NCBI RefSeq assembly: GCF_022549695.1
Contig: NZ_JAKZGS010000020.1
Location: forward strand, 1-63,000
From: Belliella calami
Lineage (GTDB): Bacteria; Bacteroidota; Bacteroidia; Cytophagales; Cyclobacteriaceae
Reading direction: 5' to 3'
Length of the DNA stretch: 63,000 nt
Position numbers and translations under genes: made by a program. Shown here piece by piece: positions 53,105 to 62,886 of this stretch (positions are counted from its first letter, which is position 1; every line of letters begins with the position of its first letter). The notes under the pieces were generated by a model. It was not told where the DNA came from, did no database searches, and worked only from the letters and a program-made list of their open reading frames with translations.

Positions 53105-54406
53105 ATGAGTAAAAAGAAAATTCAATCTGCTTGGGCGATGTATGACTGGGCCAATTCAGTCTACAGTTTGGTCATCACATCTACCATTTTTCCGGTATAT
53201 TTCAATAGTGTTACCAAATCTGAAGACAGGGGAGATTTGGTTGACTTTTTTGGATTTGAGATTGTCAATACTGTTCTTTATTCATATTCTATTTCATTTT
53301 CTTATTTAGTAATTGCCTTGATTTCGCCGCTTCTCTCTGGTATTGCTGACTCAGGGGGAAAAAAGCTCTTTTTCATGAAGTTCTTTGCTTATCTTGGTTC
53401 TATTTCTTGTGTTGGCTTGTTCTTTTTTGATGGAGATAATTTGGAATATGGGATCATCTGTGCCATGATGGCAAGTATAGGATATGCAGGTAGTATTGTG
53501 TTTTATAATGCTTTTTTGCCTGAGATAGCCACTGAGGATGAATTTGATTTTTTAAGTGCAAAAGGTTTCTCCTTAGGCTATATAGGAAGTGTTATTTTAT
53601 TAATCTTGAATTTAGTGATGATTGAAGTTCCTGAACTATTTGGTCTTTCTGATGGCGGGCAAGCTGCAAGATGGTCTTTTTTGATTACAGGTGTATGGTG
53701 GGCTGGTTTTTCGCAAATCACCTTCAAGCATTTGCCGAATAATCCCTATAAGAAGCAAGTTGATAAAGAATTGCTCCTAAGAGGGTATAAAGAAATAAGT
53801 GAAGTTTATCTCAAAGTGAAATCTTCCAAAGTAATGACAAGATTTCTTACTGCCTTTCTCTTTTACAGTATGGGAGTTCAAACAGTCATGTATTTGGCTG
53901 CAACTTTTGGGGATAAAGAATTGGGGTTGCCTGGTGATAAGTTGATAATTACAATTCTTATCATTCAAATTGTAGCTATAGGGGGCAGTTATTTATTTGC
54001 CTATATTTCTAAAATCTACGGCAACAAGCGTTCTCTTGTAATTATGGTTTTTATCTGGGTATTTATTTGTATTGGCGCTTACTTCGTCAATACAGAATAT
54101 CAATTCTTCGCTTTAGCATTTGTAGTAGGAATGGTAATGGGAGGGATTCAGTCTCTTTCAAGATCTACTTATTCCAAATTGATTCCTAAAGAAACAACAG
54201 ATCATGCTTCTTACTTTAGTTTTTTTGATGTGACAGAGAAAATAGCAATCGTATTTGGGACATTCTCGTATGGGTTTATCGAGCAACTTACAGGAAATAT
54301 GAGAAATAGCTCCTTAGCATTGGGGTTGTTTTTCTTTGTTGGGTTAGGTTTCCTATTTTTATTAAAAATACCCAAAAGTGATTTTGAAAAACCAGTCAAT
54401 GTATGA
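53105..54406 (+). CDS. MFS transporter, UMF1 (Atg22-like) family
   Basis: A 433-residue membrane protein with about 12 segments. The N-terminus SAWAMYDWANSVYSLVITSTIFPVYF is the mark of the UMF1 family, which includes the vacuolar amino-acid exporter Atg22 and bacterial relatives. Further family blocks are GSIVFYNAFLPEIA and GGIQSLSRSTYSKLIP. The substrate in bacteria is unknown. Its stop lies a base before the chosen start of the NAD(P)HX repair gene, so the two are likely co-transcribed. Confidence 0.9.
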   Translation: MSKKKIQSAWAMYDWANSVYSLVITSTIFPVYFNSVTKSEDRGDLVDFFGFEIVNTVLYSYSISFSYLVIALISPLLSGIADSGGKKLFFMKFFAYLGSISCVGLFFFDGDNLEYGIICAMMASIGYAGSIVFYNAFLPEIATEDEFDFLSAKGFSLGYIGSVILLILNLVMIEVPELFGLSDGGQAARWSFLITGVWWAGFSQITFKHLPNNPYKKQVDKELLLRGYKEISEVYLKVKSSKVMTRFLTAFLFYSMGVQTVMYLAATFGDKELGLPGDKLIITILIIQIVAIGGSYLFAYISKIYGNKRSLVIMVFIWVFICIGAYFVNTEYQFFALAFVVGMVMGGIQSLSRSTYSKLIPKETTDHASYFSFFDVTEKIAIVFGTFSYGFIEQLTGNMRNSSLALGLFFFVGLGFLFLLKIPKSDFEKPVNV

Positions 54407-54407
54407 C

Positions 54408-55883
54408 ATGCTGCCAATAATCAACGGTGAAAGTATTAAAGAGCTCGATCAAGAATTCATCTTGTCCAAAGGTATTCTGTCAATAGACCTAATGGAGGAA
54501 GCCGCTTCTGCATTCGTAGAATGGTTTTATGGTATTTTCAAAGATAGAACTATTAAGATCTATATATTTTGTGGTCCTGGGAATAACGGTGGAGACGGTC
54601 TTGCTATCGCTAGATTGTTAAGTAAAATGGGTTATCCAATTAATGTTTTATACCTGATGAATGGAAAAGGATGTTCTAAGGATTTTCAAGCAAATTTTAA
54701 AAAGCTGCCAAAGAATTTTATTGCAACTAATTTCGAAAACTGGAATAGGCAAATTGATCATGGGAGCATTGTAATCGACGCTATATTTGGAGTTGGTCTA
54801 AGCAGAGTTTTAGAAGGGGCTATTAGTGATTTGATAGGCGAATTGAATAATGCTATTGCTACTCGTATTGCGATTGACTTACCATCAGGTTTGCCATCTG
54901 ATTCAGTTACGACCGGACAAGTATTTCATGCGGAACATACAGTTACATTTCAATTTCCTAAACTTAGCTTATTGTTTCCCGAGCATATTCAGTTCACAGG
55001 AAAACTTCATGTTGTTGATATTGGAATTGAGGATCAATTTCTGCAAAAGTTCAGTAGCAATACTTTCTATATCCGAAAGGAGGATATTTTTAGCAGGCAT
55101 AGATATTTTCACAGATTTAGCCACAAGGGTGATTTTGGTAGAGTTCTTTTTATAGGAGGAGCTCCTGGTAAGATTGGAGCCTTGTTTCTATCCTCATATG
55201 CAGCACTCAGAAGTGGTTCGGGTTTGGTTTCATGTGCTCCAGAGTTTGAGGAGAATTCCAGTGTCCAAATCCCTTACAATGAAATCATGCTTTTTCAAGT
55301 CAAGTCAAACACAGATCTAGGTAATATGGATGCCATAGGGATAGGGCCAGGTTGGGGGACAGCTATTGACCCAGATTATTTCCTTTCAATCATGGTTCGT
55401 TTCAATAAACCAATGGTTATTGATGCCGATGCTATAAATCTGTTGGCAGCTAATCCTTTTTTGTTAAAAAAAGTACCTAAGAACTCCATACTTACACCCC
55501 ATCTCAAGGAGTTTGAAAGGTTGGTTGGTAAAGTTTCAAATCACGCAGAAAGAATAGAAAAAGCCACTTCTTTTGCAATAGAATATAATGTTGTTGTGAT
55601 ATTGAAAGGAGCGCATACTTTGATAGCATTGCCAGATGGCAGAAAGCTGTTTAACTCCACAGGCAACCAATATATGGCAACTGCCGGTTCGGGGGATGTG
55701 CTGACTGGTATGATTACTTCGTTTCTGGGTCAAGGTTATTCTCCTGAAAACGCGGCTATATGTGGTGTTTTTCATCATGGTTTGGCAGGAGAGTTGGCCT
55801 CTCAAAGCAAAAGAAGGGGGATGATAGCATCTGATATAATCGAAAAGATCCCTAATACATTCATCGAATTGGGAATTGAATAA
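54408..55883 (+). CDS. nnr: bifunctional NAD(P)H-hydrate epimerase / ADP-dependent dehydratase
   Basis: A 491-residue repair enzyme that converts hydrated NADH or NADPH back to the normal cofactor. The N-terminal YjeF epimerase half has FCGPGNNGGDGLAIARLL and AIDLPSGLPSD. The C-terminal dehydratase half has GDFGRVLFIGGAPGKIGA, GIGPGWGT, VIDADAINLLA and TAGSGDVLTGM, the ribokinase-like nucleotide site. I chose the ATG at 54408 (MLPIINGESIKELD); the ATG at 54399 adds three residues and overlaps the upstream gene. Confidence 0.93.
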   Translation: MLPIINGESIKELDQEFILSKGILSIDLMEEAASAFVEWFYGIFKDRTIKIYIFCGPGNNGGDGLAIARLLSKMGYPINVLYLMNGKGCSKDFQANFKKLPKNFIATNFENWNRQIDHGSIVIDAIFGVGLSRVLEGAISDLIGELNNAIATRIAIDLPSGLPSDSVTTGQVFHAEHTVTFQFPKLSLLFPEHIQFTGKLHVVDIGIEDQFLQKFSSNTFYIRKEDIFSRHRYFHRFSHKGDFGRVLFIGGAPGKIGALFLSSYAALRSGSGLVSCAPEFEENSSVQIPYNEIMLFQVKSNTDLGNMDAIGIGPGWGTAIDPDYFLSIMVRFNKPMVIDADAINLLAANPFLLKKVPKNSILTPHLKEFERLVGKVSNHAERIEKATSFAIEYNVVVILKGAHTLIALPDGRKLFNSTGNQYMATAGSGDVLTGMITSFLGQGYSPENAAICGVFHHGLAGELASQSKRRGMIASDIIEKIPNTFIELGIE

Positions 55884-56004
55884 ATGTTTCTTTTCTGTAT
55901 CCTTCTTTTTTTATCACTTTATTGTCTAGCGCCTTTAGGTTTTTCCAAGACATTCAAAGAACTTATTTCTAACCAAGAGGGTTTGACTTAAATATCTTAC
56001 AGGA

Positions 56005-57195
56005 ATGAATAAGGAAAAACTTTTACTTTGGACGCTAGCTGCGATCAATTTTACACATATTGTGGATTTCATGATTTTGATGCCACTTGGTCCCCAATTG
56101 ATGAGGATTTTTGAAATCTCACCAAGAGAATTTGGGCTATTGGTCTCTTCCTATACTTTTGCAGCTGGCGCGAGTAGTTTTTTGGGAGCTTTCGTACTGG
56201 ATAAATATGATAGAAGAACGATCATGATGTGGGTTTTTTTAGGTTTCTTTTTGGGAACTATTGCCTGTGCATTATCTCCAAACTATATCGTTTTATTGAC
56301 AGCAAGAATAATTTCAGGATTATTTGGAGGGTTGACCTCTGCTTTGATATTATCAATTATCGGAGATGTCATACCTGACAGCAGGAGGGGGAGGGCTATG
56401 GGCTTGGTGATGGCGGCTTTTTCGGTAGCTTCTGTTTTTGGAGTTCCTTTTGGTTTGTTCATTGCCAGTATTTCTAATTGGCATGCACCATTTATATTCT
56501 TAGCTGTTTTATCAGGAGGGATTTTTTGGATGATTTATAAATTTATACCGTCACTGACAGATCACATTGTGACAAAAAGTAATAAACCTACCCCAATACA
56601 AGTAATCAGAAGAGTAACAAGTAATGGAAACCAAATGCGAGCCATTTCATTGACCATCATGATGATGCTAGGGCAATTTATGATCATACCTTTTCTGAGT
56701 CCTTATATGGTAGCAAACGTAGGCTTCACCGATATGGAGCTCACTTATATCTACATGGCAGGGGGTGCATTTACGATCTTTACATCACCTTGGGTAGGTA
56801 AGTTGACAGATAAGTATGGAAAGGTCAAGATTTTCACCATATTCATGACATTAAATGTGATTCCTATAGCTGTCATTACTCATTTGGGAGCTACACCAAT
56901 CCCTTATGTCTTATTGATTTCAACTATGTTTTTTGTGACATCTAACGGTAGGATGGTACCTGCATCAGCATTGATCACAGGCACTGCTTTACCGGAAAAT
57001 AGAGGTAGCTTCCTTAGTTTCAATTCTGCAGTTCAGCAAATTGCAGCAGGTATGGCTTCTTTTGTTGCAGGATTGATTTTGGCAGAAACAGCAAACGGAG
57101 AATTGATCAACTTTAATGTAGTAGGGTATATAGCAATTGTGTTTAGCTTGCTTTGTATTCCTTTGATTAGAAGGATAAAAGTTGTGGATGTTTAG
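56005..57195 (+). CDS. MFS transporter, DHA1-like efflux family
   Basis: A 396-residue transporter with 12 predicted segments. The segment-1 region is FTHIVDFMILMPLGPQLMR. The loop after segment 2 reads LDKYDRRTIMM, matching the MFS motif A position. The conserved GDVIPDSRRGRAMG block lies after segment 4. This pattern fits the drug:proton antiporter-like group of AraJ/YdhP-type proteins; the substrate is unknown. It is a single gene ended by a strong terminator facing asnS. Confidence 0.88.
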   Translation: MNKEKLLLWTLAAINFTHIVDFMILMPLGPQLMRIFEISPREFGLLVSSYTFAAGASSFLGAFVLDKYDRRTIMMWVFLGFFLGTIACALSPNYIVLLTARIISGLFGGLTSALILSIIGDVIPDSRRGRAMGLVMAAFSVASVFGVPFGLFIASISNWHAPFIFLAVLSGGIFWMIYKFIPSLTDHIVTKSNKPTPIQVIRRVTSNGNQMRAISLTIMMMLGQFMIIPFLSPYMVANVGFTDMELTYIYMAGGAFTIFTSPWVGKLTDKYGKVKIFTIFMTLNVIPIAVITHLGATPIPYVLLISTMFFVTSNGRMVPASALITGTALPENRGSFLSFNSAVQQIAAGMASFVAGLILAETANGELINFNVVGYIAIVFSLLCIPLIRRIKVVDV

Positions 57196-57253
57196 TATTC
57201 CTGGGGTGTTTATCTATTTGAAAAATGATTGAATGCAATTATTAAATTTAAAA

Positions 57254-57297
57254 AAAAAAAAAATCGGTTGACGTCTGAAAGTCAACCGATTTTTTTC
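57254..57297. terminator. bidirectional terminator between MFS and asnS genes
   Basis: AATCGGTTGAC and GTCAACCGATT form a perfect stem around an eight-base loop, with a long A run on the left and a T run on the right. It serves the convergent genes on both sides. Confidence 0.87.
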
Positions 57298-57345
57298 TTT
57301 TTTCATGCCATTTCCAATTAAAGAAAACTGAAATGTTTTTACTTT

Positions 57346-58797
57346 TTAAAACTCTGCATTACCAGGTGTTCTTGGGAAGGCAATCACATCTCTGATATTT
57401 CCCATACCAGTTACAAATTGCACAAGTCTTTCAAAACCCAACCCGAATCCAGCATGTGGTGTAGCACCGAATCTTCTTGTGTCTAGATACCACCACATTT
57501 CTTCTTGAGGGATATTCATTTCTTCCATTCTTGCAGTAAGGTTTTCCAATCTCTCTTCTCGCTGTGATCCTCCTACGATCTCACCTATTCCAGGGAAAAG
57601 GATGTCCATCGCTGCTACAGTTTTTCCATCTTCATTGAGCCTCATATAGAAGGACTTTATTTCTTTTGGATAGTCTGTAAGTATTACCGGTTTTTTGAAA
57701 TGCTTTTCCACCAAATACCTTTCGTGTTCAGACTGAAGATCTACTCCCCAATCTTTTATCAAATATTGGAATTTTTTCTTTTTGTTTGGTGTCGAGTTTC
57801 TGAGGATTTCTACAGCTTCTGTGTAAGTGATTCTTTCGAATTTATTATCTGTCACAAACTGTAATCTCTCTAACAATCCCAACTCACTTCTTTGATCAGC
57901 TTTTTTACTTTGTTCTTCTTCAGCAGCTCTTTTGTCAAGAAAAGCAAGATCATCTTTGCAATGCTCCAATGCATATCCAATGACTGATTGAAGAAAGTCT
58001 TCAGCCAAATCCTGATTATCTTCAGCGTCATAAAAAGCCATTTCTGGCTCAATCATCCAAAATTCTGCTAAATGCCTCGTAGTATTGGAGTTTTCTGCTC
58101 GGAAAGTTGGTCCAAAAGTGTAGATCTCAGCTAGGGCCATCGCAGCCAACTCACCTTCCAATTGTCCCGATACAGTAAGGTTTGTTTCTCTTTCAAAGAA
58201 ATCTTCTTTGTAATCGATTTTTCCTTCTTCTGTCAAAGGTGGATTTTTGATATCCAAAGTAGTTACCTTAAACGTCTCTCCAGCACCTTCTGCATCTGAA
58301 GCCGTGATAATCGGTGTATGGATGTAGAAGAAGCCTTTGTCATTGAAATATTTGTGAACAGCAAAAGCCAAGGCATGTCTTACTCTAAATACAGCCCCAA
58401 AGGTATTCGTACGCATTCTTAGATGGGCGATTTCCCTTAGGAATTCTAACGAGTGCTTTTTTGGTTGCAAAGGATACTTTTCTGGATCAGCATCACCCAA
58501 TATTTCTATTTTCGAAGCTGCGATCTCTGAGTTTTGACCAGCACCTTGAGAATCGACTATCTGTCCAGTGATTTTGATACAAGCACCAGTAGTGATTCTT
58601 TTTAAGATTTCTTCCTCAATAATATTCGGATCAGCCACTACTTGGTAATTATTGATGGTAGATCCGTCATTCAAAGCGACAAAAGAAACATTTTTGTTGC
58701 TTCTCTTGGTTCTTACCCATCCCATTAGAGTCACTTCCTGACCCACAAAATCGCTTTCCAGCAGTGATTTGATTTTAATTCTTTTGTTGAACGCCAT
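57346..58797 (-). CDS. asnS: asparaginyl-tRNA synthetase
   Basis: A 483-residue class IIb synthetase. The N-terminal OB-fold anticodon domain is seen in [20 protein letters not shown]. Motif 2 is [20 protein letters not shown], with the EPEMAF block following. Motif 3 is [21 protein letters not shown]. The HAGFGLG context, the overall length and the ending [10 protein letters not shown] identify AsnRS against AspRS. It is leftward and monocistronic, with the rpoN gene divergent on the other side. Confidence 0.96.
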   Translation of the reverse strand: MAFNKRIKIKSLLESDFVGQEVTLMGWVRTKRSNKNVSFVALNDGSTINNYQVVADPNIIEEEILKRITTGACIKITGQIVDSQGAGQNSEIAASKIEILGDADPEKYPLQPKKHSLEFLREIAHLRMRTNTFGAVFRVRHALAFAVHKYFNDKGFFYIHTPIITASDAEGAGETFKVTTLDIKNPPLTEEGKIDYKEDFFERETNLTVSGQLEGELAAMALAEIYTFGPTFRAENSNTTRHLAEFWMIEPEMAFYDAEDNQDLAEDFLQSVIGYALEHCKDDLAFLDKRAAEEEQSKKADQRSELGLLERLQFVTDNKFERITYTEAVEILRNSTPNKKKKFQYLIKDWGVDLQSEHERYLVEKHFKKPVILTDYPKEIKSFYMRLNEDGKTVAAMDILFPGIGEIVGGSQREERLENLTARMEEMNIPQEEMWWYLDTRRFGATPHAGFGLGFERLVQFVTGMGNIRDVIAFPRTPGNAEF

Positions 58798-58911
58798 GAC
58801 TACGTGTGGTTTAATCCGATTCTTGCATTATTCCCAATTTTTGGGAGTTGACAAGAAGAATGCAAAAAAACGATATAATAAGCTTTTTATCAAAAATTTG
58901 ATCTAATTTCC

Positions 58912-58919
58912 TAAATTTG
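58912..58919 (+). promoter_or_regulatory. possible -7 element for rpoN
   Basis: TAAATTTG matches TAnnTTTG fully and lies about 55 bases before the rpoN start. A TTTG at the expected -33 position is missing. Confidence 0.35.
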
Positions 58920-58975
58920 GAAACCAAATAATATCAGAGCCAAAAAGCTTTTACAAAAATTCATCATTATTCTAT

Positions 58976-60430
58976 ATGCAAAAACTTAATTTAAGCCAGG
59001 TTCTTTCACAAAAGTTGTCTCCACAGCAGATACAGTTTATCAAGTTGCTTCAGGTGCCGACTGCAGAGTTGGAGGCTAGGGTAGAGGAGGAACTGGAGAT
59101 TAACCCCGCATTAGAAGAAGGGCGGGATGAAGAAGAAAAAAACCCAGAGGAAGAGTTTCCCGAAAACTTTGATGAGGATCTTGGTTCAAGAGAAGGGGAT
59201 GTCAATATAGATGACTATCTCAATGAGGATTACGGTGGATACAAAATGCAAGGTGATGGGAACTATTCCCCCGATGATGACGATCGAGAAATCCCTTTGT
59301 CTGGTGGTATCTCCCTGCATGAGCAGTTGTTGTCACAGTTAGGTTATTTGAAACTTGATGATACCCAAAAGCTGATTGGGAAACAATTAATTGGAAGCAT
59401 AGAAAGTGATGGATATATCAGAAGAGATTTAGAAGCGATAATTAATGATTTAGCATTTAGCCAAAATATAGAGTCAGATATTGATGAGGTAGAAGAAATC
59501 CTTAGAAAAATACAGAATTTTGACCCAGCTGGAATTGCTGCAAGAAATTTGCAGGAATGTCTTTTGATTCAACTTGAGCGAAAAGAGCATCCTGACGATC
59601 CAAATGTTCAGAATGCAATTAGGATTATCAACGATTGTTTTGATGAATTCACAAAAAAACATTACACTAAAATCCAGAAAAGACTCAATATCGAAGATGA
59701 AGATCTGAAAGAAGCTGTACAAATAATCACAAGGCTGAATCCAAAACCGGGAGGGATATCAGACGGGATGGTAAAGACTCAATATATAATCCCTGACTTC
59801 ATTCTTTCCCATGTGAATGGCAAGTTTGAAATTTCCCTTAATTCTAGAAATGCTCCAGAGCTTCGAGTAAGTAGGTCTTATTCAGAGATGTTTGATGCTT
59901 ATGATAAAAGTGACAAAAAAGACAAAAAATTAAAAGAGACTGTAACTTTCGTAAAACAGAAGTTGGATGCAGCAAAGTGGTTTATTGATGCAATTAGACA
60001 AAGGCAGCACACGCTGTTAAAAACGATGCAATCTATACTTGATTATCAGGAAGAATTCTTCTATGAAGGCGACGAAACCAAACTGAGACCGATGATCTTA
60101 AAAGATATTGCCGATAGGATAGAAATGGATATCTCCACTGTATCTAGAGTAGCCAACAGTAAGGCTATTCAGACTGAGTTTGGAATTTATCCACTGAAGT
60201 ATTTCTTCTCTGAGGGAATCGCTACAGATTCTGGTGAAGATGTAAGTAACAAAGAAGTCAAAAGTGTGTTACAGACTCTGGTAGATGGAGAAAACAAAAG
60301 AAAACCTTTGTCCGACGATAAGCTTGTGAAATTGTTGAATGATAAAGGTTACAATATAGCTAGAAGAACGGTAGCTAAGTACAGAGAACAACTTCAGATC
60401 CCAGTGGCAAGACTAAGAAAAGAATTATAG
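58976..60430 (+). CDS. rpoN: RNA polymerase sigma-54 factor
   Basis: RpoN directs RNA polymerase to -24/-12 promoters that need an ATP-driven activator. It has 484 residues. The N-terminal region I is QVLSQKLSPQQIQFIKLLQVP, followed by an acidic region II (EEGRDEEEKNPEEEFPENFDE). The core-binding and DNA-binding regions come next, and the RpoN box is ARRTVAKYRE near the C-terminus. The NtrC-like activator at 33741 is a likely client. The next gene starts directly after the stop. Confidence 0.96.
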   Translation: MQKLNLSQVLSQKLSPQQIQFIKLLQVPTAELEARVEEELEINPALEEGRDEEEKNPEEEFPENFDEDLGSREGDVNIDDYLNEDYGGYKMQGDGNYSPDDDDREIPLSGGISLHEQLLSQLGYLKLDDTQKLIGKQLIGSIESDGYIRRDLEAIINDLAFSQNIESDIDEVEEILRKIQNFDPAGIAARNLQECLLIQLERKEHPDDPNVQNAIRIINDCFDEFTKKHYTKIQKRLNIEDEDLKEAVQIITRLNPKPGGISDGMVKTQYIIPDFILSHVNGKFEISLNSRNAPELRVSRSYSEMFDAYDKSDKKDKKLKETVTFVKQKLDAAKWFIDAIRQRQHTLLKTMQSILDYQEEFFYEGDETKLRPMILKDIADRIEMDISTVSRVANSKAIQTEFGIYPLKYFFSEGIATDSGEDVSNKEVKSVLQTLVDGENKRKPLSDDKLVKLLNDKGYNIARRTVAKYREQLQIPVARLRKEL

Positions 60431-61054
60431 GTGTATAAAAAAATATGTGAATCGATCTCGGTGGTTTTTCAACCTTTGGTAATGCCCACCTTGATATTTG
60501 TGTTTCTGCTTTTTGGACTTCCCCAATCCGAAATAGCTGTAGGAGGAGTCAATAAAATGTTGGTTTTGTTTGTGGTATTTGCAAACACATTGCTTATTCC
60601 ATTGGGGATCATCTTGGTGATGCGCTTTACCAAAGTGATCCCTTCCTTGAAAATGGAGAATCATCGGGATAGGGTATTCCCGTTTTCTGTCATTACTTTA
60701 CTTTATTTAGTGACTGCTTATTTTTTCTATCAAAAAGATTGGCTGGATTACAAATTGATTTTTACTTTGTTTGTCATATCAATTTGCCTGATTTTACTTA
60801 CTAGTATCAGCTACTTTTGGAAAATCAGTGCCCACATGATTGGAGTAGGTGGTTTGTTAGGAATTGTCTTGGCTTTTGGGATCATGGTGCAGGGATATAA
60901 CCTTTTGAATGTGGTGCTGTCCGTTATCATACTGGCTGGCATCATCGCTACAGCTAGGCTTTACCTCAATGCCCATACTCCCTTACAAGTTCTTGGTGGA
61001 CTGTTGTTAGGGTTTGGGATATGCTTCGGATCGTTTTATATCGTTTGGCTATAA
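60431..61054 (+). CDS. PAP2-like membrane protein
   Basis: A 207-residue membrane protein with about six segments. The first ones are FQPLVMPTLIFVFLLFGL and MLVLFVVFANTLLIPLGII. The C-terminal part (ARLYLNAHTPLQVLGGLLLG) resembles the last conserved block of PAP2 phosphatases, where the His acts in catalysis, but the earlier KxxxxxxRP block is not clear. It may be a non-catalytic relative. The only in-frame start at the 5' end is a GTG that directly abuts the rpoN stop, so translational coupling is likely. Confidence 0.7.
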   Translation: MYKKICESISVVFQPLVMPTLIFVFLLFGLPQSEIAVGGVNKMLVLFVVFANTLLIPLGIILVMRFTKVIPSLKMENHRDRVFPFSVITLLYLVTAYFFYQKDWLDYKLIFTLFVISICLILLTSISYFWKISAHMIGVGGLLGIVLAFGIMVQGYNLLNVVLSVIILAGIIATARLYLNAHTPLQVLGGLLLGFGICFGSFYIVWL

Positions 61055-61099
61055 GCATAAAAAAAACCGACACAAGTCGGTTTTTTTTATGCTTATAGC
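61048..61099. terminator. perfect 24-bp-arm terminator hairpin
   Basis: The left arm (61048-61071) and right arm (61076-61099) are exact complements around the loop ACAA. The core is ACCGAC/GTCGGT with eight A or T on each side. It overlaps the 3' end of the PAP2-like gene and can also act on leftward transcription from the porin gene. Confidence 0.9.
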
Positions 61100-61197
61100 T
61101 TTGGTTTTTAAAAATCAAGATTTTTTCGTCACCGTCAAATCTATCTTCTTTAAATGTTGAGAGAAGCTTCTTTTCGAAATGAATATAATTTTTGATA

Positions 61198-61935
61198 CTA
61201 GAAAAGAGCTACAGAAATGCCAAAATTGATTTGATTGGCTTGTGTTGAGAATGGGCCTTTATCCTTTTGGAAAACTTGGTTGAGACCATAATAGCCCCAT
61301 GCATTGAAACCAGAAAAACCTAATCTAGCAGTCAGTCCATAGCGAATAGGAGTTATCCCATAATTTTGTCTGTCTTTTATCTTTCTTTCCAAACCATTTT
61401 CATCTTCATATGCAATTTTAGTATGGGAATTCATCAAGAATCCAACTTTACCACCAAAAGCAATTTTCATACTTCTCTGATAATTGCTTCTATTGAAATG
61501 ATATCTAAATTCCAAAGGTATATCAAAGTAGTTGACAGAAACATTGTTGGTATTTACAATAATGTCGTCTCCATATACATCTCTAATTTCTAAGAGTTGA
61601 CTAGATTCAGGGCCTAAAGCAGGATTATTAAACAATGTTTGGTCCTCTGTAAAAGCCATTTTGTCTGTGCCTATCCCAATTCCTGGGTTAAATGTAAACC
61701 CAGAGCCTTCACCGAATAGGTTGATAGGATATTGATAATATATATTAAAAGTCCTTGAGGGGAAAAACCGAGTTTTTAATTCATCGGGCTTATTATTAAG
61801 TGTATTGAAACCAAAATCTAAAAAAAGATCACCTTTTACATCTGGTCTTCCTCCTATGGGAGTTTTGGTACGTTCTTGGGCTGATACACTTAATGTAATT
61901 AATCCTCCTATTAATATTAGAATAAGTCTTTTCAT
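61198..61935 (-). CDS. porin-family outer-membrane protein
   Basis: A 245-residue exported protein. The signal peptide is MKRLILILIGGLITLSVSAQ. The mature part shows alternating strands (FDIPLEFRYHF, MKIAFGGKVGFLMNS, YGLTARLGFSGFNAWGYYGL) and ends FGISVALF with a final Phe, the outer-membrane assembly signal. It is a beta-barrel of the porin-like group common in Bacteroidota. No specific role can be given. Confidence 0.78.
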   Translation of the reverse strand: MKRLILILIGGLITLSVSAQERTKTPIGGRPDVKGDLFLDFGFNTLNNKPDELKTRFFPSRTFNIYYQYPINLFGEGSGFTFNPGIGIGTDKMAFTEDQTLFNNPALGPESSQLLEIRDVYGDDIIVNTNNVSVNYFDIPLEFRYHFNRSNYQRSMKIAFGGKVGFLMNSHTKIAYEDENGLERKIKDRQNYGITPIRYGLTARLGFSGFNAWGYYGLNQVFQKDKGPFSTQANQINFGISVALF

Positions 61936-62114
61936 GAAAGATGTTGTTGTATTTAATTTGAGCGGCTAAATTATAAAAACATCAGCGATTTATAGCCCTT
62001 TTTATCTTAATTATTCTTAATTGGTGATTTGGCTATCTTCAATATAATTTAAAAAACCTTTGTAAGCTACTTTGTAAATATAAAAATCATATCTACATTT
62101 GCAATCCCAATTAT

Positions 62115-62188
62115 GGCCTCGTAGCTCAACTGAATAGAGCACCTGATTACGGCTCAGGAGGTTTCAGGTTTGAATCCTGACGAGGTCA
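62115..62188 (+). tRNA. tRNA-Arg (anticodon ACG)
   Basis: A complete 74-base cloverleaf. The acceptor stem is GGCCTCG/CGAGGTC with one G-U pair, the D stem is GCTC/GAGC, the anticodon stem is CCTGA/TCAGG with loop TTACGGC, and the T stem is TCAGG/CCTGA with loop TTTGAAT. The anticodon ACG reads CGN Arg codons after A34 is changed to inosine. CCA is not encoded. Confidence 0.95.
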
Positions 62189-62239
62189 CAACAATCCCTT
62201 TACAAGAATAGGATTTTGTTTATCTACAAAACAAACATA

Positions 62240-62296
62240 GCTCAGGAGGTTGCAGAGCCTGTACCGAGTATCGGTATTTGAATCCTGACGAGGTCA
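62240..62296 (+). pseudogene. tRNA-Arg 3' fragment with palindrome, copy A
   Basis: It repeats the tRNA from GCTCAGGAGGTT to CGAGGTCA, but the 5' side of the T stem is replaced by a stretch holding the palindrome TACCGA-GTA-TCGGTA. The 5' half of the tRNA is absent, so it is not functional. Confidence 0.85.
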
Positions 62297-62347
62297 CAAC
62301 AATCCCTTTACAAGAATAGGATTTTGTTTATCTACAAAACAAACATA

Positions 62348-62404
62348 GCTCAGGAGGTTGCAGAGCCTGTACCGAGTATCGGTATTTGAATCCTGACGAG
62401 GTCA
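62348..62404 (+). pseudogene. tRNA-Arg 3' fragment with palindrome, copy B
   Basis: It is the same as copy A and lies 108 bp further on. The linker between them (CAATCCCTTTACAAG and so on) also follows the true tRNA, so the fragments form a tandem array rooted in the tRNA gene. Confidence 0.85.
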
Positions 62405-62433
62405 ACAACAATCCCTTTACAAGAATAGGAGTT

Positions 62434-62722
62434 TTAAGTTGAGAGTGATGGTTACACCGCTCTTCTTCTTTAGAATGTGATTATTTTGAGTTATACCAAA
62501 ATAAAGCACCTCACTGCTTTTCATCTAAGTTTAGCAAAAAGTAGTTCTAAATTTTAATTGGTTTCCAATGAAAGGTTGGAAGTTGAATATTTGAAATAGC
62601 ATTGTTTTCAAAGTATATAATAATAGGAAAAATCAATTTCCAATTAGGTTTAGAAGCTTCGAAAATTTATCTGCCTGAAATTCAAGAGTTAAAAATAATT
62701 TAAACAAATATTGTTTTTAAAG
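62434..62722. other. gap between tRNA array and rRNA promoters
   Basis: About 290 AT-rich bases with no recognised gene or RNA. Confidence 0.5.
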
Positions 62723-62754
62723 CTTGCAGGTTTAAAAAAAGAAGTTCACCTTTG
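62723..62754 (+). promoter_or_regulatory. rRNA-type promoter P1
   Basis: CTTG at 62723-62726 and CACCTTTG at 62747-62754 approximate the TTTG-N19-TAnnTTTG promoter, with spacing 20 and small mismatches. It lies about 130 bases before a second, better promoter, as is common before rrn operons. Confidence 0.5.
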
Positions 62755-62855
62755 CACTCCCAAACGAGGGAAATAGCAGTTGAAAAACAGAATAAAATTT
62801 TAATTTTGTTCAATTAGAGGTAAAAAAAATAAATTTAATTTTATCAAAAATAAAT

Positions 62856-62886
62856 TTTGCAAAATTAAATTCTATTCCTACCTTTG
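62856..62886 (+). promoter_or_regulatory. rRNA-type promoter P2
   Basis: TTTG at 62856-62859 and TACCTTTG at 62879-62886 are separated by exactly 19 bases, a perfect match to the Bacteroidota consensus. It is followed by a leader (62887-63000) with GTTCATTGAAGTACTG, which resembles rrn leaders. A 16S rRNA gene should start beyond the window. Confidence 0.75.

Noticed and set aside
62240-62404. Additional functional tRNA genes
   Set aside because: The copies lack the 5' half and the 5' T-stem strand.
62152-62433. Clear integration site of a genomic island
   Set aside because: No integrase or accessory genes lie between the fragments; only ~100-bp spacing exists, so it is listed as a repeat array only.
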